DNA of 64,000 nt from Hypericum androsaemum (lineage: Eukaryota; Streptophyta; Magnoliopsida; Malpighiales; Hypericaceae), in contig OZ023189.1 of NCBI GenBank assembly GCA_963995505.1, positions 19,367,495 to 19,431,494 on the forward strand, in the 5' to 3' direction. Of this stretch, positions 34,150 to 46,169 are shown in pieces (position 1 is the stretch's first letter; every line of letters starts with the position of its first letter). The notes beneath the pieces are model-generated. The model had not been told where the DNA came from, made no database searches, and saw nothing but the letters and a program-made list of their open reading frames with translations. The position numbers were made by a program, and so were the translations under genes.

Positions 34150-35392
34150 GGGCAAATTACCCTCACATCCCTCTACTTTGGTCAGCCTCCCCCTAGGGTC
34201 CCTGGATTTTGGAAAATGAATGTCCTGTCCCTAAGTTTTGATGATAATAGACTCTCGGGTCCCTGGCTGACGTCATCGGCTCTTTTTTTCATTTTTGGTC
34301 ATGGAAATGACCAAAATACCCTTAAATAAAAAATAATTTTTTATACCTTCTTCAACCTTTTACCCCGCTCCCCGCTCCCGCTCCCTCTCCCTCCCGCTCC
34401 CCCCCTCCTCTCCTGCTCCCGCTCCTCCCCCCCTCCTTCCTCCCGCTCCCCCCCTCCTCTTCCGCTCCCCCCTCTCCCTCTCCTCCCCCCTCCTCCCTCC
34501 CGCTCCTCCCCCCTCCTCCCCCCTCCTCCCACCCGCTTCCCTCCTCCTCCCCCCCTCCTCCCCCCCTGCTCCCCCCCTCCTCCCGCCCGCTCCCTCCCGC
34601 CCGCTCCCACCCGCTCCCCTCCTCCTCCCCCCTCCTCCCGCCCACTCCCTCACGCCCGCTCCCCTCCTCCTCCCCCCTCCTCCCGCCCGCTCCTTCCCAC
34701 TCCCCCCCTCCCGCTCTCGCCCGCTCCCCTCCCCTCCCGCTCCCCCATTGGCCGGCTCCCCCATTGAGAAAACACCAGGAACAAGCAGGTTCACAAGTCG
34801 ACGACGACAAGCGGCAACCTCCGGCAACCGCTCCTCATCGGCGTCGGCGTCTCTCTCTCTCTCTCGCATGCCCTCCATGGAAGCCTTATCTCCTGGAAGC
34901 CTGCTGGCATAAAGCGATGCCGGGATCTCACCAATGTGCTCGTCGGCGACGGAAGCTGCTTTAAGGAGAAAAGAAGAGACCTCACGATTCCCTGACCTTC
35001 TCCTTCACGATTCCACCACAGCGACGGGCAACGCCAATGAGTAGACGATTGGTAGTAGACAATTGTCTAATTGGTCTGTTGAATTCATCTTCATGGGCTT
35101 TGTCTAATTGTGGAAGAAGGAGAGACGGAGAGGATGGTGAATTTTGATTTTTGGTTTGATTTTTGATTGATTTTTAGGTTTAGTGTTTTTGTCTTCATGG
35201 GCTTTGTATTTTTTGTTTAAGGGTATTTTGGTCATTTCCATGACCAAAAATGAAAAAAAGAGCCGATGACGTCAGCCGGGGACCCGAGAGTCTATTATCA
35301 TCAAAACTTAGGTACGGGACAATCATTTTCCAAAATCCAGGGACCCTAGGGGGAGGCTGACCAAAGTAGAGGGATGTGAGGGTAATTTGCCC
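34150..35392. mobile_element. Small Mutator-like element (copy A) in an intron of the ULP1-like gene
   Basis: 1243 bp. Inverted termini of about 179 bp (34150-34328 and 35214-35392) start GGGCAAATTACC and end GGTAATTTGCCC. A perfect 9-bp target duplication, aaataaaaa, flanks it (34141-34149 and 35393-35401), the Mutator hallmark. The interior has a ~400-bp pyrimidine tract and a short GC-rich gene-like stretch (34760-34990) I could not identify. It lies between the last two exons of the ULP1-like gene, so it arrived after that gene was assembled. Confidence 0.9.
34367..34755 (+). repeat. Polypyrimidine tract of about 390 bp inside MULE copy A
   Basis: Almost only C and T on the plus strand, built from cctcc, gctccc and ccccc units with occasional G. 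The long open frames on either strand are by-products of this composition. Confidence 0.9.
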
Positions 35393-37085
35393 AAATAAAA
35401 ATCAACACAAAACTTGAGAATTATAAAATTAAAAAATAGCTGCAATCAAACTCACATATAGAATGCGCTTCTTGTCTTCAGGTTTCCTCAGAAAAGGGAA
35501 AAAACTATTAACAGTATTCTCAATATCTGTGAAATGAGCACGAGGGTTGGCAATTTCATCAACATTTGGATGCTCAGGCTTCAACCACCTTTCCTACAAT
35601 CATTTATAAAAAAAAATAAAATACAAAAGCATCAGATATCATCCGATGGCTTACAATATTATTATTCAATTGTATGATACTCACCGCTACTCAAACAGGG
35701 AGTATCACGCGATCAATATTCTCCCCACGGGCTTTCATGCCTTTGAGATGATATCTGAGATATCAATCTACAACTGCTGATGAAAGCCACATCATTGGGC
35801 TAAGAGATTCAGTGTCGTCCCGCACCAATCTGATATTACCATCCCATCCAAAAATCTCCCCTCTGCAAGCCATAATAATAAATTATTAAAAAAATATATT
35901 TAAGAAATATTGCACAACCACCCACATATCAATGACGTTCACACAATCAACTTACGACATATTTGATCTCTTCCCTATTGCATACTGCCAGATAACATCA
36001 TGCATATCATCCGTCATCTCCATGAACACTTTCTTGGCATCCGCAGCCGCCTCTGGTTGATTAACAAAATTTTTAACATGCTTGTTGTATCTGGGAGGTG
36101 GGTTGTTAACCTTTACCTCCCTTTCAAGTGCTTCAATCTTAGAGGGGGTCAACTCGTGCACAATAGCCCACTCAACTTATGTCCCTTTGTCCTTTTTCAC
36201 CTTCTTAGAGCAAGGAGGAGGATCCATTGCTGGTACAACATCAGCTTCTGCTACTCCTTTGTCCTTATTTCCCCTTGTACAACAGCAAGGAGAATCCATT
36301 TGTGGAACATCAGAAGCTATCACTCCTTCGTTCTTATCCCCCCGTCTTTCTCTTCTTCTTATTCTCACCCGTAAAAGGAGTCTTCAGGTTCTTACTACGA
36401 TACCTTGTGCGCTTGCCTATAACATCAGGAACCACCGGCTCATCCAAAATAATCATACCCGGGGCACCAGCAACATCACCACTACCCACACTACCCATCT
36501 CCCCCTTCTTGCCAGCAATCATCTTTGCTGAAATCTCATCTACATGTGCAAAAAGCAAATGTGTAAAATTTGGATTATTAAACAAGCTTTGCGAATCAGA
36601 TTCGTTTAGCTTTGCTAAAATCTCATCAACCCGGACAAAAAGTAATTGTGTAAAAATTAGATCATTAAACAAGCTCTGCGAATCAGATTCTTTGGACTGG
36701 CTAGCATCTCCAGCAGGTTGGTGAACATTATGTGTGGCAGCAAATTTATCGAAAAGATCTTCAAAACCTAATGAGAAAGATGGAGGATCAAAATCATTAC
36801 CAACACGAGGTGCATCATCCTTTTTCTCATCACGATGATGATGATCAGACCCCCTGCCCTCTTCAACCCCCTTAACAACTTCTTGTGACAGATCCTCTGC
36901 ACTCCTAACAGCGTCTTCACCCATGCTTGACACTGATGCGAAAACATCACTCTGAATGTCCTCACTCGGAGTGGCGCCACTAGTTTGAGTAGGCGCATAA
37001 TCTTGATCGTCATGTTTGTCATCCGCATCATACTTTTTGCCTCTTCTAAGTTCCCACATATGAATCGCCTGTTACAGTACATATT

Positions 37086-37220
37086 AACAACAAATTGTTT
37101 GTTATGTAATCATCAAATAGCTTGTTCTGTTATGATTAAATGGTTTGTTCTGCTATGATTGAATGGTTTGGTCTGTGATTATTAAATTATCTGTTATGTG
37201 ATGATTAAATAGTTTGTTAA
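37086..37220 (+). repeat. Intronic copies of the ~23-bp transposon repeat
   Basis: Several copies of ttaaatggtttgttctgcta-like units lie in an intron of the ULP1-like gene, in the same plus-strand orientation as the array at 32.7-33.5 kb. They link the two halves of the large element. Confidence 0.75.
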
Positions 37221-38507
37221 TAAGGAATTACCTTTTTGTTCTGCCACCTTCTCGCCCTCAACCTTGACAACACATCATTCACAATTTCGCGCTTGCCACG
37301 TGACGCTGTTGGAAATTGATCATTCACCTCTACACCCTCATTTTCGACGCCGCTATCTTCCCCCATCACTCCCTCTACCCCTGTCACTCCATCTCCCACT
37401 CCATCCTCTTCTCCTACCACTCCCTCACCTACTCCAGCCTCTCCCTTCTCCCCACCCTCCTGCTCCTCTCCCACTGCCTCTACTCCTTCAGCCTCTCCCT
37501 TCTTCCCATCCTCTTTCATTGCCGTCCCCTTCCCCTTCCCCTTCCCCTTCCTATCATCAATCTCTGCCATTATCTTTCTTCTAAGGGATTTTAGGTCTTT
37601 GATCCGAACATCGATTTCCCCTAATTTTTCAAGAAGCTGCAACAACAAATTAAAAAGAATTAAATATCAAATATTAAGAACACAAAATTTAAATATCAGA
37701 TATTAAGAACACAATACAATATAAAAAAATAAATGAAACAAGCACCTCTTTATCTGGCAACAACAACCATTGGTCATCATTTGCATCCGAGGAGGAAGGG
37801 ACATTTTCAGCAGCAGCAAGCTCTGCAAGGTGAGCATGGTATCTCATTAACAACTGCGTGTTACCACCATACTTGATTACAGTGGTAGCAGCACTATCTA
37901 GCCCGAGCCTCAACCCAACATTGGCCCTTTTAGCAACATACTTGCACCAATTATATTTCCTTGAATGGTGTGGCGGATTGATATATGCATAAAGCTTGCC
38001 GCAAACTACATCAGATGTGGTTGGGGCAAGGAAAACCCCAATGCCATACAAGATATATAATTGTGCCCAATCTACATCCGCGACCGGCTTATCACGCAAC
38101 AATACCGCCCTCACTTCCTTGAGCCTAATAAAAGAATATTTTCTCCGTTTCAATGAATACCTACCCAGAAAATCGGTGAGATTCATTTTTCCATTTCTCT
38201 TCCCCCTGAAATCATCACGGTCTAGAACAATATCAACATCCCCATTTGGGATGCCATAGCTGTTGTTCACAAACAACTCAGGAACAGTACGCAAATGCGC
38301 CCCCTTATCCTTGCATATTGCAACAAATTCAGCCATCTGTTTTGGTTTAATATCAGCCTCTTTAACTTTGAAGAGGTAGGAAAACCCAGCTTGCTTAATG
38401 AAACGTATCCGTTCTGCAGCATCTGGGTGACTTTGGGGACCAAACAAATGACAATTCAATTCCTTCATGTCGCTCGGCCTCCCACACGACTTTACCTCTG
38501 GACCCGC

Positions 38508-39627
38508 CTGCAATAAAAACAACCATAAACTTGGCTTCGATGAAGACGAGCAGATTTGGACACAGCTAAGTGCATGTTCAACAGAAGAAACCATTTTATA
38601 ATAAAGGATTAAACCATTCAATAATAACATGACAAACTATTTAATAATGAAGATCAAACAACTGAAACACTCCAGAACAAAGCATGGCTCTAAAATAACA
38701 CTACAATTCTTAAATAACAGTAAAATAAAATAAAAATCTCGACAAATCAAAAACCAAAAATAAGAAAATCCCTAATAACACTAAAATCCCTTAAAAAATA
38801 AGAAAACTCTCGACAAAATTGAAAACCCTAATAACACAAAAAATAACTATCAAACCCTAATAACCATAATAACGTGGAAGAAGATGAAGTAAAAGGAGAA
38901 GTACGTGACCTCGCCGTCGGTTGTCGACCTCGCTTTTGGTTTTCGACCTCGCCGTCGATTGTCCATCTGGCCCGCTCGAGACATCGCAGTTGGCTGTACG
39001 TTCGTTGCGTCGGTAGTCTACCTCATTCACTCGCGAACTCGACGTCAGTTGGAACCGACTAGAGAAGGGGGGATAGAGAGATAGACGGAGAGAGAGCTCG
39101 AAGAGAGAGTATAGTTGGAGAAGCAGAGGAGACGCAATTTTGAAAAAAGTGAGGGAGGGCAGTTTTGTGGTTGTATTCACGCGCTCACGAAATGGGATCA
39201 ATTAAGTTAACAAAGTGACTAAAATACCCCCGACCATCCCTGCCCCGTCAGATCTACGCCCCTATTTTTTTAGATTGATCCAACGGCCTGGAAACTATCC
39301 AGAACGGGCCTGGATGGAAATCAAAGCCCAAGATGGAATCCGAACCCACTTCAAATAGCTTTTTTCCTGGGCCCACTGCGAGTAATTAACTAAAGCCTCC
39401 GCCCACGTTGATTACAAATAGGCGCCCACGTGGCTACAATGTACACTTTTTATACGTGTGCTCTCGTCTCGTATTCCATCTTTGTGAAGGCAGCTAACTA
39501 GGAACATTATTATATAATTCGATAAAGATTAGAACGCGACAATCTTAAAAATGCCAAAAAGTAACTTTGAACTCAACCATCTTCCCAAAAATCCATCTTT
39601 CATGAAGAGAATGTTGATGATCAGAGG
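38508..39627. other. 5' side of the ULP1-like gene and intergenic DNA
   Basis: A-rich to about 38870, then a more GC-rich stretch with repeated cgacctcgc (38900-38960) and ctcgaagagagag-like purine tracts, perhaps the untranslated start of the transposon gene. No element end could be assigned. Confidence 0.4.
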
Positions 39628-40383
39628 TGGTGTACTTGATTAGGATCTAGTCGAGGCAAGAGTTTGACTCTTTCTTCGTAAGACAAGATTGTCCCGTATT
39701 CAGTGCTTACGGGCTATACAATCGTCCCCAAGATACAACGACTTTGTTGCTTCCAAGATCGTAGCACAACGATTCTTGAAACTTCGGGCAAACCTTGGAC
39801 ACTCGGAACTTTCTGATAAGGAGGGAGAGAAGAACAACTATTGCTAAAGAAATATTATGCAATGAGTTGTGGGGTGAGATGCAAATGAGGGTGAGAGGCC
39901 TATTTATAGGCAATGGAGGGAGAGGAGGTTGGCACTTCCGAGGAGACGCGTCCGTTCGGCCAGCAGACAGGCTGCCCTTCAGCCATCCGAAGACACCCCT
40001 TCGTACACCAGATTTTGATAGGCAGCTTGTGGCTCTTCGGTGCTCGTAGGCACCCCTTCGGCAGACGGCAGGCAGCACGCTCATTCACACTCCTTCGTGA
40101 CCCTTCTGGATTTTTCCAGAATTTGCCAAATGCGTACGTGATGATGCACACGTGCGAAGTGCCAAGTGCACCATAAAATGCCCATTGCGACCTGCGTCCA
40201 ATGAGATATGAGTTAGCTTTCCAGGTGGTCAACTCATTTTCTAACTAACAAGGAGCATCTCCTTATAAACTAGAAAAAACTTGTTGCACTTTCCAATGTA
40301 GGATTGCCATTTTCTACTTGAGCTTCCTACTTTGGGCCTTTCCACATTTGGGCCTTATATTTTAATTAGCATTTATTCCAACA
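39628..40383 (-). repeat. 3' LTR of the second Copia element
   Basis: About 756 bp. It has an extra ~160-bp block (near 39945-40150, with repeated cttcgg motifs) that the other LTR lacks. It shares the tatttatagg TATA-like motif (39899-39908) and all other segments. Confidence 0.8.
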
Positions 40384-41359
40384 ATCTCCCACATGAATGA
40401 TGATTAATGCATGCTGACACTTTTAAGAAAAGTTCTGACGAGTTATCATTGCATCGAGATAGGTAGCTTACGGCTTTGAACCTTCTCTAGTAAGATGTTA
40501 TCAGATTTACTTGCTGCTCAGTGAATGCGATGTCTTGAACTGGTTAGCTTTTTTATGTAAACTAAGACAATAACATTTACACAATGATATCTCTAATATC
40601 CTTTAGTTCTCACATTTTGTCCGTTTCGGCCATGGACCATATCTTAGATTCATGAGTATTTTTCCATCTGAAGCGGCCTCACTTCACACTTATATAGGTG
40701 ATCTCCTATCAAGAGTATCATACTCCACCTTTATCTGGTATATGAATCATTAAAAGCGTAGACGCTTAACCTAACTACACCTCTGCAGGTTTGTACTTGG
40801 GCAGCTTCTGAGAATGGGATGGGTTTCAAGTAATCATCTTAACCATCCATAACTTAGTTGTCTCCTTGAACCAAGTTTGTGGGATCTTCACTCATCATGG
40901 TTGAGTTACCGCTATGAACATTTTTAATATGTGAGTTTTAACCCTATTCCCCTTACTGCATTATATATTTGATCTCTGTTGATTTCTTTCGTCAAAGGAT
41001 CAGCTATGTTATCTTTAAACTTCACATAATTAATGATAATTATACCACTAGAGATCAATTGCCTAACTGTGTTATCTCTCCTATGGATGTGTCAAGACTT
41101 ACCATTGTACATTGTACTTTGTGCTCTCCCGATTGCTAACATGCTATCACAATGTATCAATACAGGAGGTACATGTTTGTTCCAACAAGGAATATCCTCT
41201 AGGAAGTTTCTGAGCCATTCAGCTTCTTCTTCACCTTTATCTAGTGCTATAAAATCTGACTCTATGGTGGATTGAGCTATGCACGTTTGTTTAGAGGATT
41301 TTCAGGATACAGCTCCTCCACCTATGGTGAACACGTAACCACTAGTAGATTTGGAGTCT

Positions 41360-44300
41360 TTAGTGTCTGATATCCAATTTCGCATCACTGTATCCTTCCA
41401 ATACAGTTGGATATCTCGTATAAAGTATGTCATGGTTCAAAGTATATTTTAGATACTTTAGAACCCTTTCCAGAGCTAGCCAGTAATCCATTCCTGGAAT
41501 GCTTGTGAATCTACTGAGCTTGCTAACTGAATAAGCAATATCAGGGCGTGTACAATTTGTTAAGTACATCAGGCTCCCAATGATCCTTGCATATTTCAGT
41601 TGAGATACTGGGTCCCCTCTATTTTTAGCTAAGTGTAGACTCAGGTCTACCAGAGTCTTAGCTAGAGGTTTGTCAAAAGTTTCAAATTTTTTAAGTACAT
41701 TCTCAACATAATGAGATTGTGACAAGACAATTTCTTCAGTCGTCCTAGAGATTTTAATCCCTAGTATGACGTCAGCTAGACCCATATCTTTCATGTCAAA
41801 GTTATTCTTTAACATGTTCTTAGTTTTCACGATAAGATCATTACTGCTTCCCATGATTAGCATGTCGTCTACATACAGACATACAATCACGTAAGCATCA
41901 GGTGTGTCTTTAATGTATACACATTTGTCACACTCATTGATCATAAAGCCATTTGACATCATTGTTATGTCAAATTTCTCATGCCATTGTTTTGGCGCAT
42001 GTTTCAGTCCGTACAGTGACTTGACCAGCTTGCATACTTTATGTTCTTGTCCGGGCGCAACAAACCCTTCAGGTTGTTCCATATATATCTTGGGCAAATT
42101 ACTCTTAAGTCCCTGGCCTTTGATCACCCTCTCCATAGGGTCCCTGACTTTTGAAAAAAGATTATCCCGTCCATAGATTTTGATGATAATAGACTATCGG
42201 GTCCCTGGAGCCGGAATATTCTATATTCTCCGTACCCCTACTTGAAAAAACTAAAATGCCCTCCCACTAAAAAAAATAAAAATTTCTTTCTTTCCCCTTC
42301 TTCCTCCTCCCACTTCATCTTTAACCTCCCACCTTAAACTAAAACCAATACACAAATTCAAATTCAAACCTTATTGAGAATCAAAAGTAATTACTCAGAA
42401 CTCAAAGACACTAATTACAAATCCAGAATGAGATCTCTGAATCAATCTTTAATTTAACTCGGAACCCTAAATCGACGAGGACCCCAAACCCAAAATTAAA
42501 GACTTCAATTTTTTTCAACTGTCTTGATTTGAAGCTCTAAATGCTAAAAGTTCACTTAGAAAAAAAGTCAAAAACTGCTTGTTTTCCATTAGACCACCAG
42601 GGATCCAAAACCCTATTCTAGCGTCTTTCTCAGGGGGAAGATCCTGTGTCCCCAGAGCAGCTGCATCCAAATTTGGGCCCACCAAAGGAGGAGATGGATA
42701 GGGAGATGCTAAGGGCAAGTTGAAGATGTGGTAGCTCGGGATTGTGTTTGGTCTATGGCAGCTCGGGAGAGAAAAATGCTGCTTTTAATCAGAGAGGTGA
42801 GCCATTCTCCATCAAGGGTCTTCTCCGGCAAGGGCCTTCGCTAGCACCACCACCTTCTCCTTCTTCGCCACCTCCAGTTTTCTTCCTCCGGTTGCAGATC
42901 CAGACCATCGATGCTGCTGTATCCTCAAAACATAGACAGCCCTAGCCTATCAACCCAGCCCATGTGGCCGCCGCCGTTGCTATCTTTAAGGACGTCCGGT
43001 CCATGTAACCTAGCCCTAGCCCATCAAACAAGACGACAAGGGAATTTTATCGGTTGCTAGAAGACTCATAGAGGCGACCACGAGTGGGAAAATTAGGGTT
43101 CGTAAGGACTAACAGGTCTGGGAAATTTTGGGTTCTTGGTCAGGATAGATGACGACGGAGGCCAGGAGGAAGGGGAGTGGGTTTTTGACAGGAGATTAAG
43201 TGTTCTTGATGTTAATTTAATCAGATAGTGAATTTGTGTTCTTAGTTCTTCATTTTTTTAATTACGGATGAATTTTAAGTTTGGGCATGCATTTTTTAGT
43301 ATTGCCCAGATAGTGAATTAGATTGTGAATTTGTGAATTTTTTAACAAGAGAGGATATTTTGGTCATTTCAAGTGGGGGTTCACTGGAGAATATGGAATA
43401 TTCTGACTCTAGGGACCTGATAGTCTATTATCATCAAAACCTAGAGACGGAATAATCTTTTTTCAAAAGTCAGGGACTCTAGAGGGAGGATGACCAAAGG
43501 CTAGGGACGTGAGAGTAATTTGTCCTATATATCTCCTCTTCCAGTTCTCCATTTAGAAAAGTTATTTTTACATCCATCTAATGTATCTCGAGGTTATAGA
43601 GTGTTGCAACGGCTATGAGCACTCTAATAAATGTGATTCTTGTGACTGGCGAATACGTGTCAAAGTAATCATATCCTTCCTTCTGTTTGAACCCTTTAGC
43701 TACCAACCGAACTTTGTACTTATCGATTGATCCATCAGCTTTCTATTTCTTTTTAAGGATCTACTTGCAGCCTAAAAGTTTACAACCTGGTGAAAGATCC
43801 ACGATTTCCCATGTGTGATTTTGCATGATGGACTCTATCTCACTGTTGATAGCTTCTTTCTAGAGAGGAGCATCTGGACTAGACGATGCCTCTTGGATTG
43901 TCCCCGTTTCTTTTTCTAACACGTATGTCAAAAAATTTGGACCAAACAACTTGGCCGTTCTGGCCCTTTTGCTACGTCTAGGTTCCTCAACAATTTGATG
44001 AGAACATTGAGTAGCTTCATGAGCTCTTTTATTAGAGCTTGGGTCTTTCCTCTCCTTATTTGGAAAGATATTCTCAAAGAATATTATATTTCTTGATTCC
44101 ATGACCATTCTATTGTTGATTTTAGGGTTTTCAGACTTGTGCACTAGAAATTGGTATGCGCTACTATTGTAGACATATCTGATAAAGATGCAGTCAATGG
44201 TCTTGGGTCCTATTCTCACCCTTTTAGGTGGAGGTAATTTTTCCTTAGCTAGGCACCCCCACACTTTAAGGTAACCGTAGGCAGGTTTTCTCCATTTCTA

Positions 44301-45540
44301 TAGTTCATATGGGATTTTGTCCCTTTTCTTGCGTGGTAGTTTATTTAGAATGTGATTAGCTGAGCACAGCTTCCCCCCACATATTCTAGGGTAAACCTGA
44401 GCTAATCAACATAGTATTCATCATCTCTTTGAGAGTTCAATTCTTGCATTCAACTACGCCATTTGATTGGGGTGAGTATGGAGTAGTTGTCTGATGAATA
44501 ATGCCATATTGTCGGCAGAATTCCTCAAACAGAGCTACATATTCTCCCCCTCTATTACTTCGAATCATCTTAATTTTAGTGCTAAGTTAATTTTCAACCT
44601 CATTCTTATAGCTCTTGAAAGCTTCTAGAGCTTTGTCTTTTCCTTTCAAGAGATGTACATAGCAGTATCTTGTGCAATCATCAATAAATGTGATGAAATA
44701 CTTTTTTCCACCTCTAGTTTGCACGTGTTTCATATCGCAGATGTCGGTATGAATTATCTCTAAAGGTGTAGTACTTCTTTCCACTGAATAAAAATGTGCT
44801 TTGGTCATTTTTGCCTCTACACATACTTCACATTTATTATTTGGGTCAAACTCTATTTTAGGCAATAAATTTAAACTTACTAACTTTCTTAGTGAGCTCA
44901 AATTTACGTGTCCTAATCTATCATGCCATAAGTTAGAACACTCAGCCATATAAGAAGAATTAACAACTTTATTAGGACCCTCAAAGATGCGTTTGACAGT
45001 TATTACATTCATCTTGAAGAGTCCCCTCTCGAGGTAACCCTTCCTACAAAGGTACCGGCCTTAGTTAATACAAATCTATCAACCCCAAATACCAGCCTCA
45101 TCCCGGCTTTGCTTAACAGGGAGCCGGATACTAGATTCTTACGAATGTCTGGGATATGCAGCACATCCTTGAGGGTCAACTCTTTTTCGGAGGTCAGTTT
45201 CAGCACCACCTTGCCTAATCTGACTACGGGAGAAGTTGCAGAGTTACCCATAAATAACTTCCGTCCATTGATCGGGGTATATGTCGAGAATATCTCCTTG
45301 TCTGAGTAGATGCTTCTCCTACTTATTTCTGGGCTTCTTTCTCTTCTTGCCGGTACCTCCTTTAGCGAGATGTACCTTAGCCTCGGAGTTGTTCCTGCTG
45401 GTCTTGACTTCAGACTTTCGGTTGTCTTCCTCGATCTTTTCGGCGTGGACAGTTCCTGGGACCATCGGGACTGCTGGTGTAGAGCTTGATGATGCCATCT
45501 TCAAGTACACAATTCTCATTTTACGATTGTTATTTTTCAA
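41360..45540 (-). pseudogene. Copia gag-pol remnants (second element)
   Basis: From right to left: gag start at about 45510 joined by a deletion to a Lys-rich linker; a protease-side piece ([20 protein letters not shown], 45009-45251); integrase zinc-binding region and core (WHDRLGHVNLSSLRKL, CEVCVEAKMTKAHF, LEIIHTDICDM, FITFIDDCTRYCYV, 44587-45012); a linker (43860-44264); reverse transcriptase (43534-43800 and 41360-42090) with YKVRLVAKGFKQKEGYDY, HQMDVKITFLNGELEEE, then across the MULE MEQPEGFVAPGQEHKVCKLV, YGLKHAPKQWHEKF and LYVDDMLIMG. Stops and deletions leave no working protein. Confidence 0.9.
42092..43525. mobile_element. Small Mutator-like element (copy C) inside Copia reverse transcriptase
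   Basis: About 1.4 kb. Inverted termini match copies A and B (gggcaaattactcttaagtc at the left; agagtaatttgtcc at the right). The 9-bp duplication tatatatct lies at 42082-42090 and 43526-43534, with one extra T at the left junction. The Copia reading ELEEEIY | MEQPEGF is split exactly there, which confirms the insertion point. The interior has two unidentified gene-like stretches (42515-42718 minus, with PNLDAAALGTQDLPPEKDAR; 42742-42945 plus), possibly captured. Confidence 0.88.
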
Positions 45541-45543
45541 AGG

Positions 45544-46139
45544 TGGTGTACTTGATTAGGATCTAGTCGAGACAAGAGTTTGACTCTTTCTCTGTAAGAT
45601 AAAATTGCCATGTATTCAGTGCTTAAGGGCTATGACAATCGTCCCCAAGATACAACGACTTTGTTGCTTATAAGATCGTAGCACAACGATTCTTGAAGTT
45701 TCGGGCGAACCTTGGACACTCGAAACTTTCTGAGAGGGAGGGAGAGAAGAACAATTATTGCTAAAGAAATGTTATGCAATGAGTTATAGGGTGAGATGCA
45801 AATGAGGGGGAGAGGCCTATTTATAGGCAGTGGAGGGAGATGAGGCTGGCACTTCTGAGGTGCGAAGTGCCAAGTGTGCCACAAAGTACCCATTATGACC
45901 TGCATCCAATGCGCCATGTGCATACGCACGTGCACGTGCTCGTTCTCGGATGGTGCTACGCACCATCCTCGAATAGTCCGAGATGGCTTTTTGGGTGGTC
46001 AACTCATTTCCTAGCTAACAATGAGCATCTCCTTATAAACTAGGAAAAGCTTATTGCACTTTCCAATGTGGGATTGCCATTTCCTACTTGGGCCTTTCCA
46101 TATTTGGGCCTTATGCTTTAATTAGCATTTATTCCAACA
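45544..46139 (-). repeat. 5' LTR of the second Copia element
   Basis: About 596 bp, ending ttccaaca at 46139. The right neighbour is a duplicate of the MEF9 3' region. Confidence 0.8.
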
Positions 46140-46169
46140 GGGAAAAATGAGATCCCAGATCGGACCAAC

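Larger units (their letters stand above)
33649..38507 (-). pseudogene. ULP1/SENP-like cysteine protease gene of a Mutator-like element
   Basis: Exons read on the minus strand: 37746-38507 (AGPEVKSCGRPSD; later FRGKRNGKMNLTDFLGRYSL), 37232-37636 (Gly/Glu-rich), about 36180-37072, about 35957-36179, 35688-35862, about 35455-35595, and 33649-34119. The last exon is the protease core: WFHVDHFSVFVIDV with the catalytic His, LDNM with the Asp, and PKQPDTRSCGVYASLFCELY with the Gln and Cys of the C48 family (ULP1, SUMO/ubiquitin-like peptidase). The gene is dead: stops after KKDKGT (36177) and AVVD, and a frameshift near 36360. Plant MULEs are known to carry such ULP1-like genes opposite the transposase. 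The copy at 36560-36700 has a ~90-bp tandem duplication (ESDSQSLFN repeated). Confidence 0.82.
39628..46139 (-). mobile_element. Second Ty1/Copia retrotransposon, minus orientation, degenerate
   Basis: Two direct repeats starting ggtggtgtacttgattagga and ending ttattccaaca flank protein remnants read on the minus strand: gag start ([20 protein letters not shown]), integrase, reverse transcriptase. Read on the minus strand the LTRs start TGTTGGAATAAATGC, and a purine tract (tgtgggagat) precedes the left LTR at 40384-40394, which makes it the 3' LTR. I found no target-site duplication, so ends may have been rearranged. Most of gag and the RNase H end are lost, and a MULE (42092-43525) is inserted in the reverse transcriptase. 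Confidence 0.88.

Noticed and set aside
34341..34878. Three overlapping minus-strand Gly/Glu/Arg-rich frames
   Set aside because: Low-complexity by-product of the polypyrimidine tract; no domain and open in all frames.
37264..37594. Plus-strand Pro/Leu/Ser-rich frames
   Set aside because: Shadow of the Gly/Glu-rich exon of the minus-strand ULP1-like gene.
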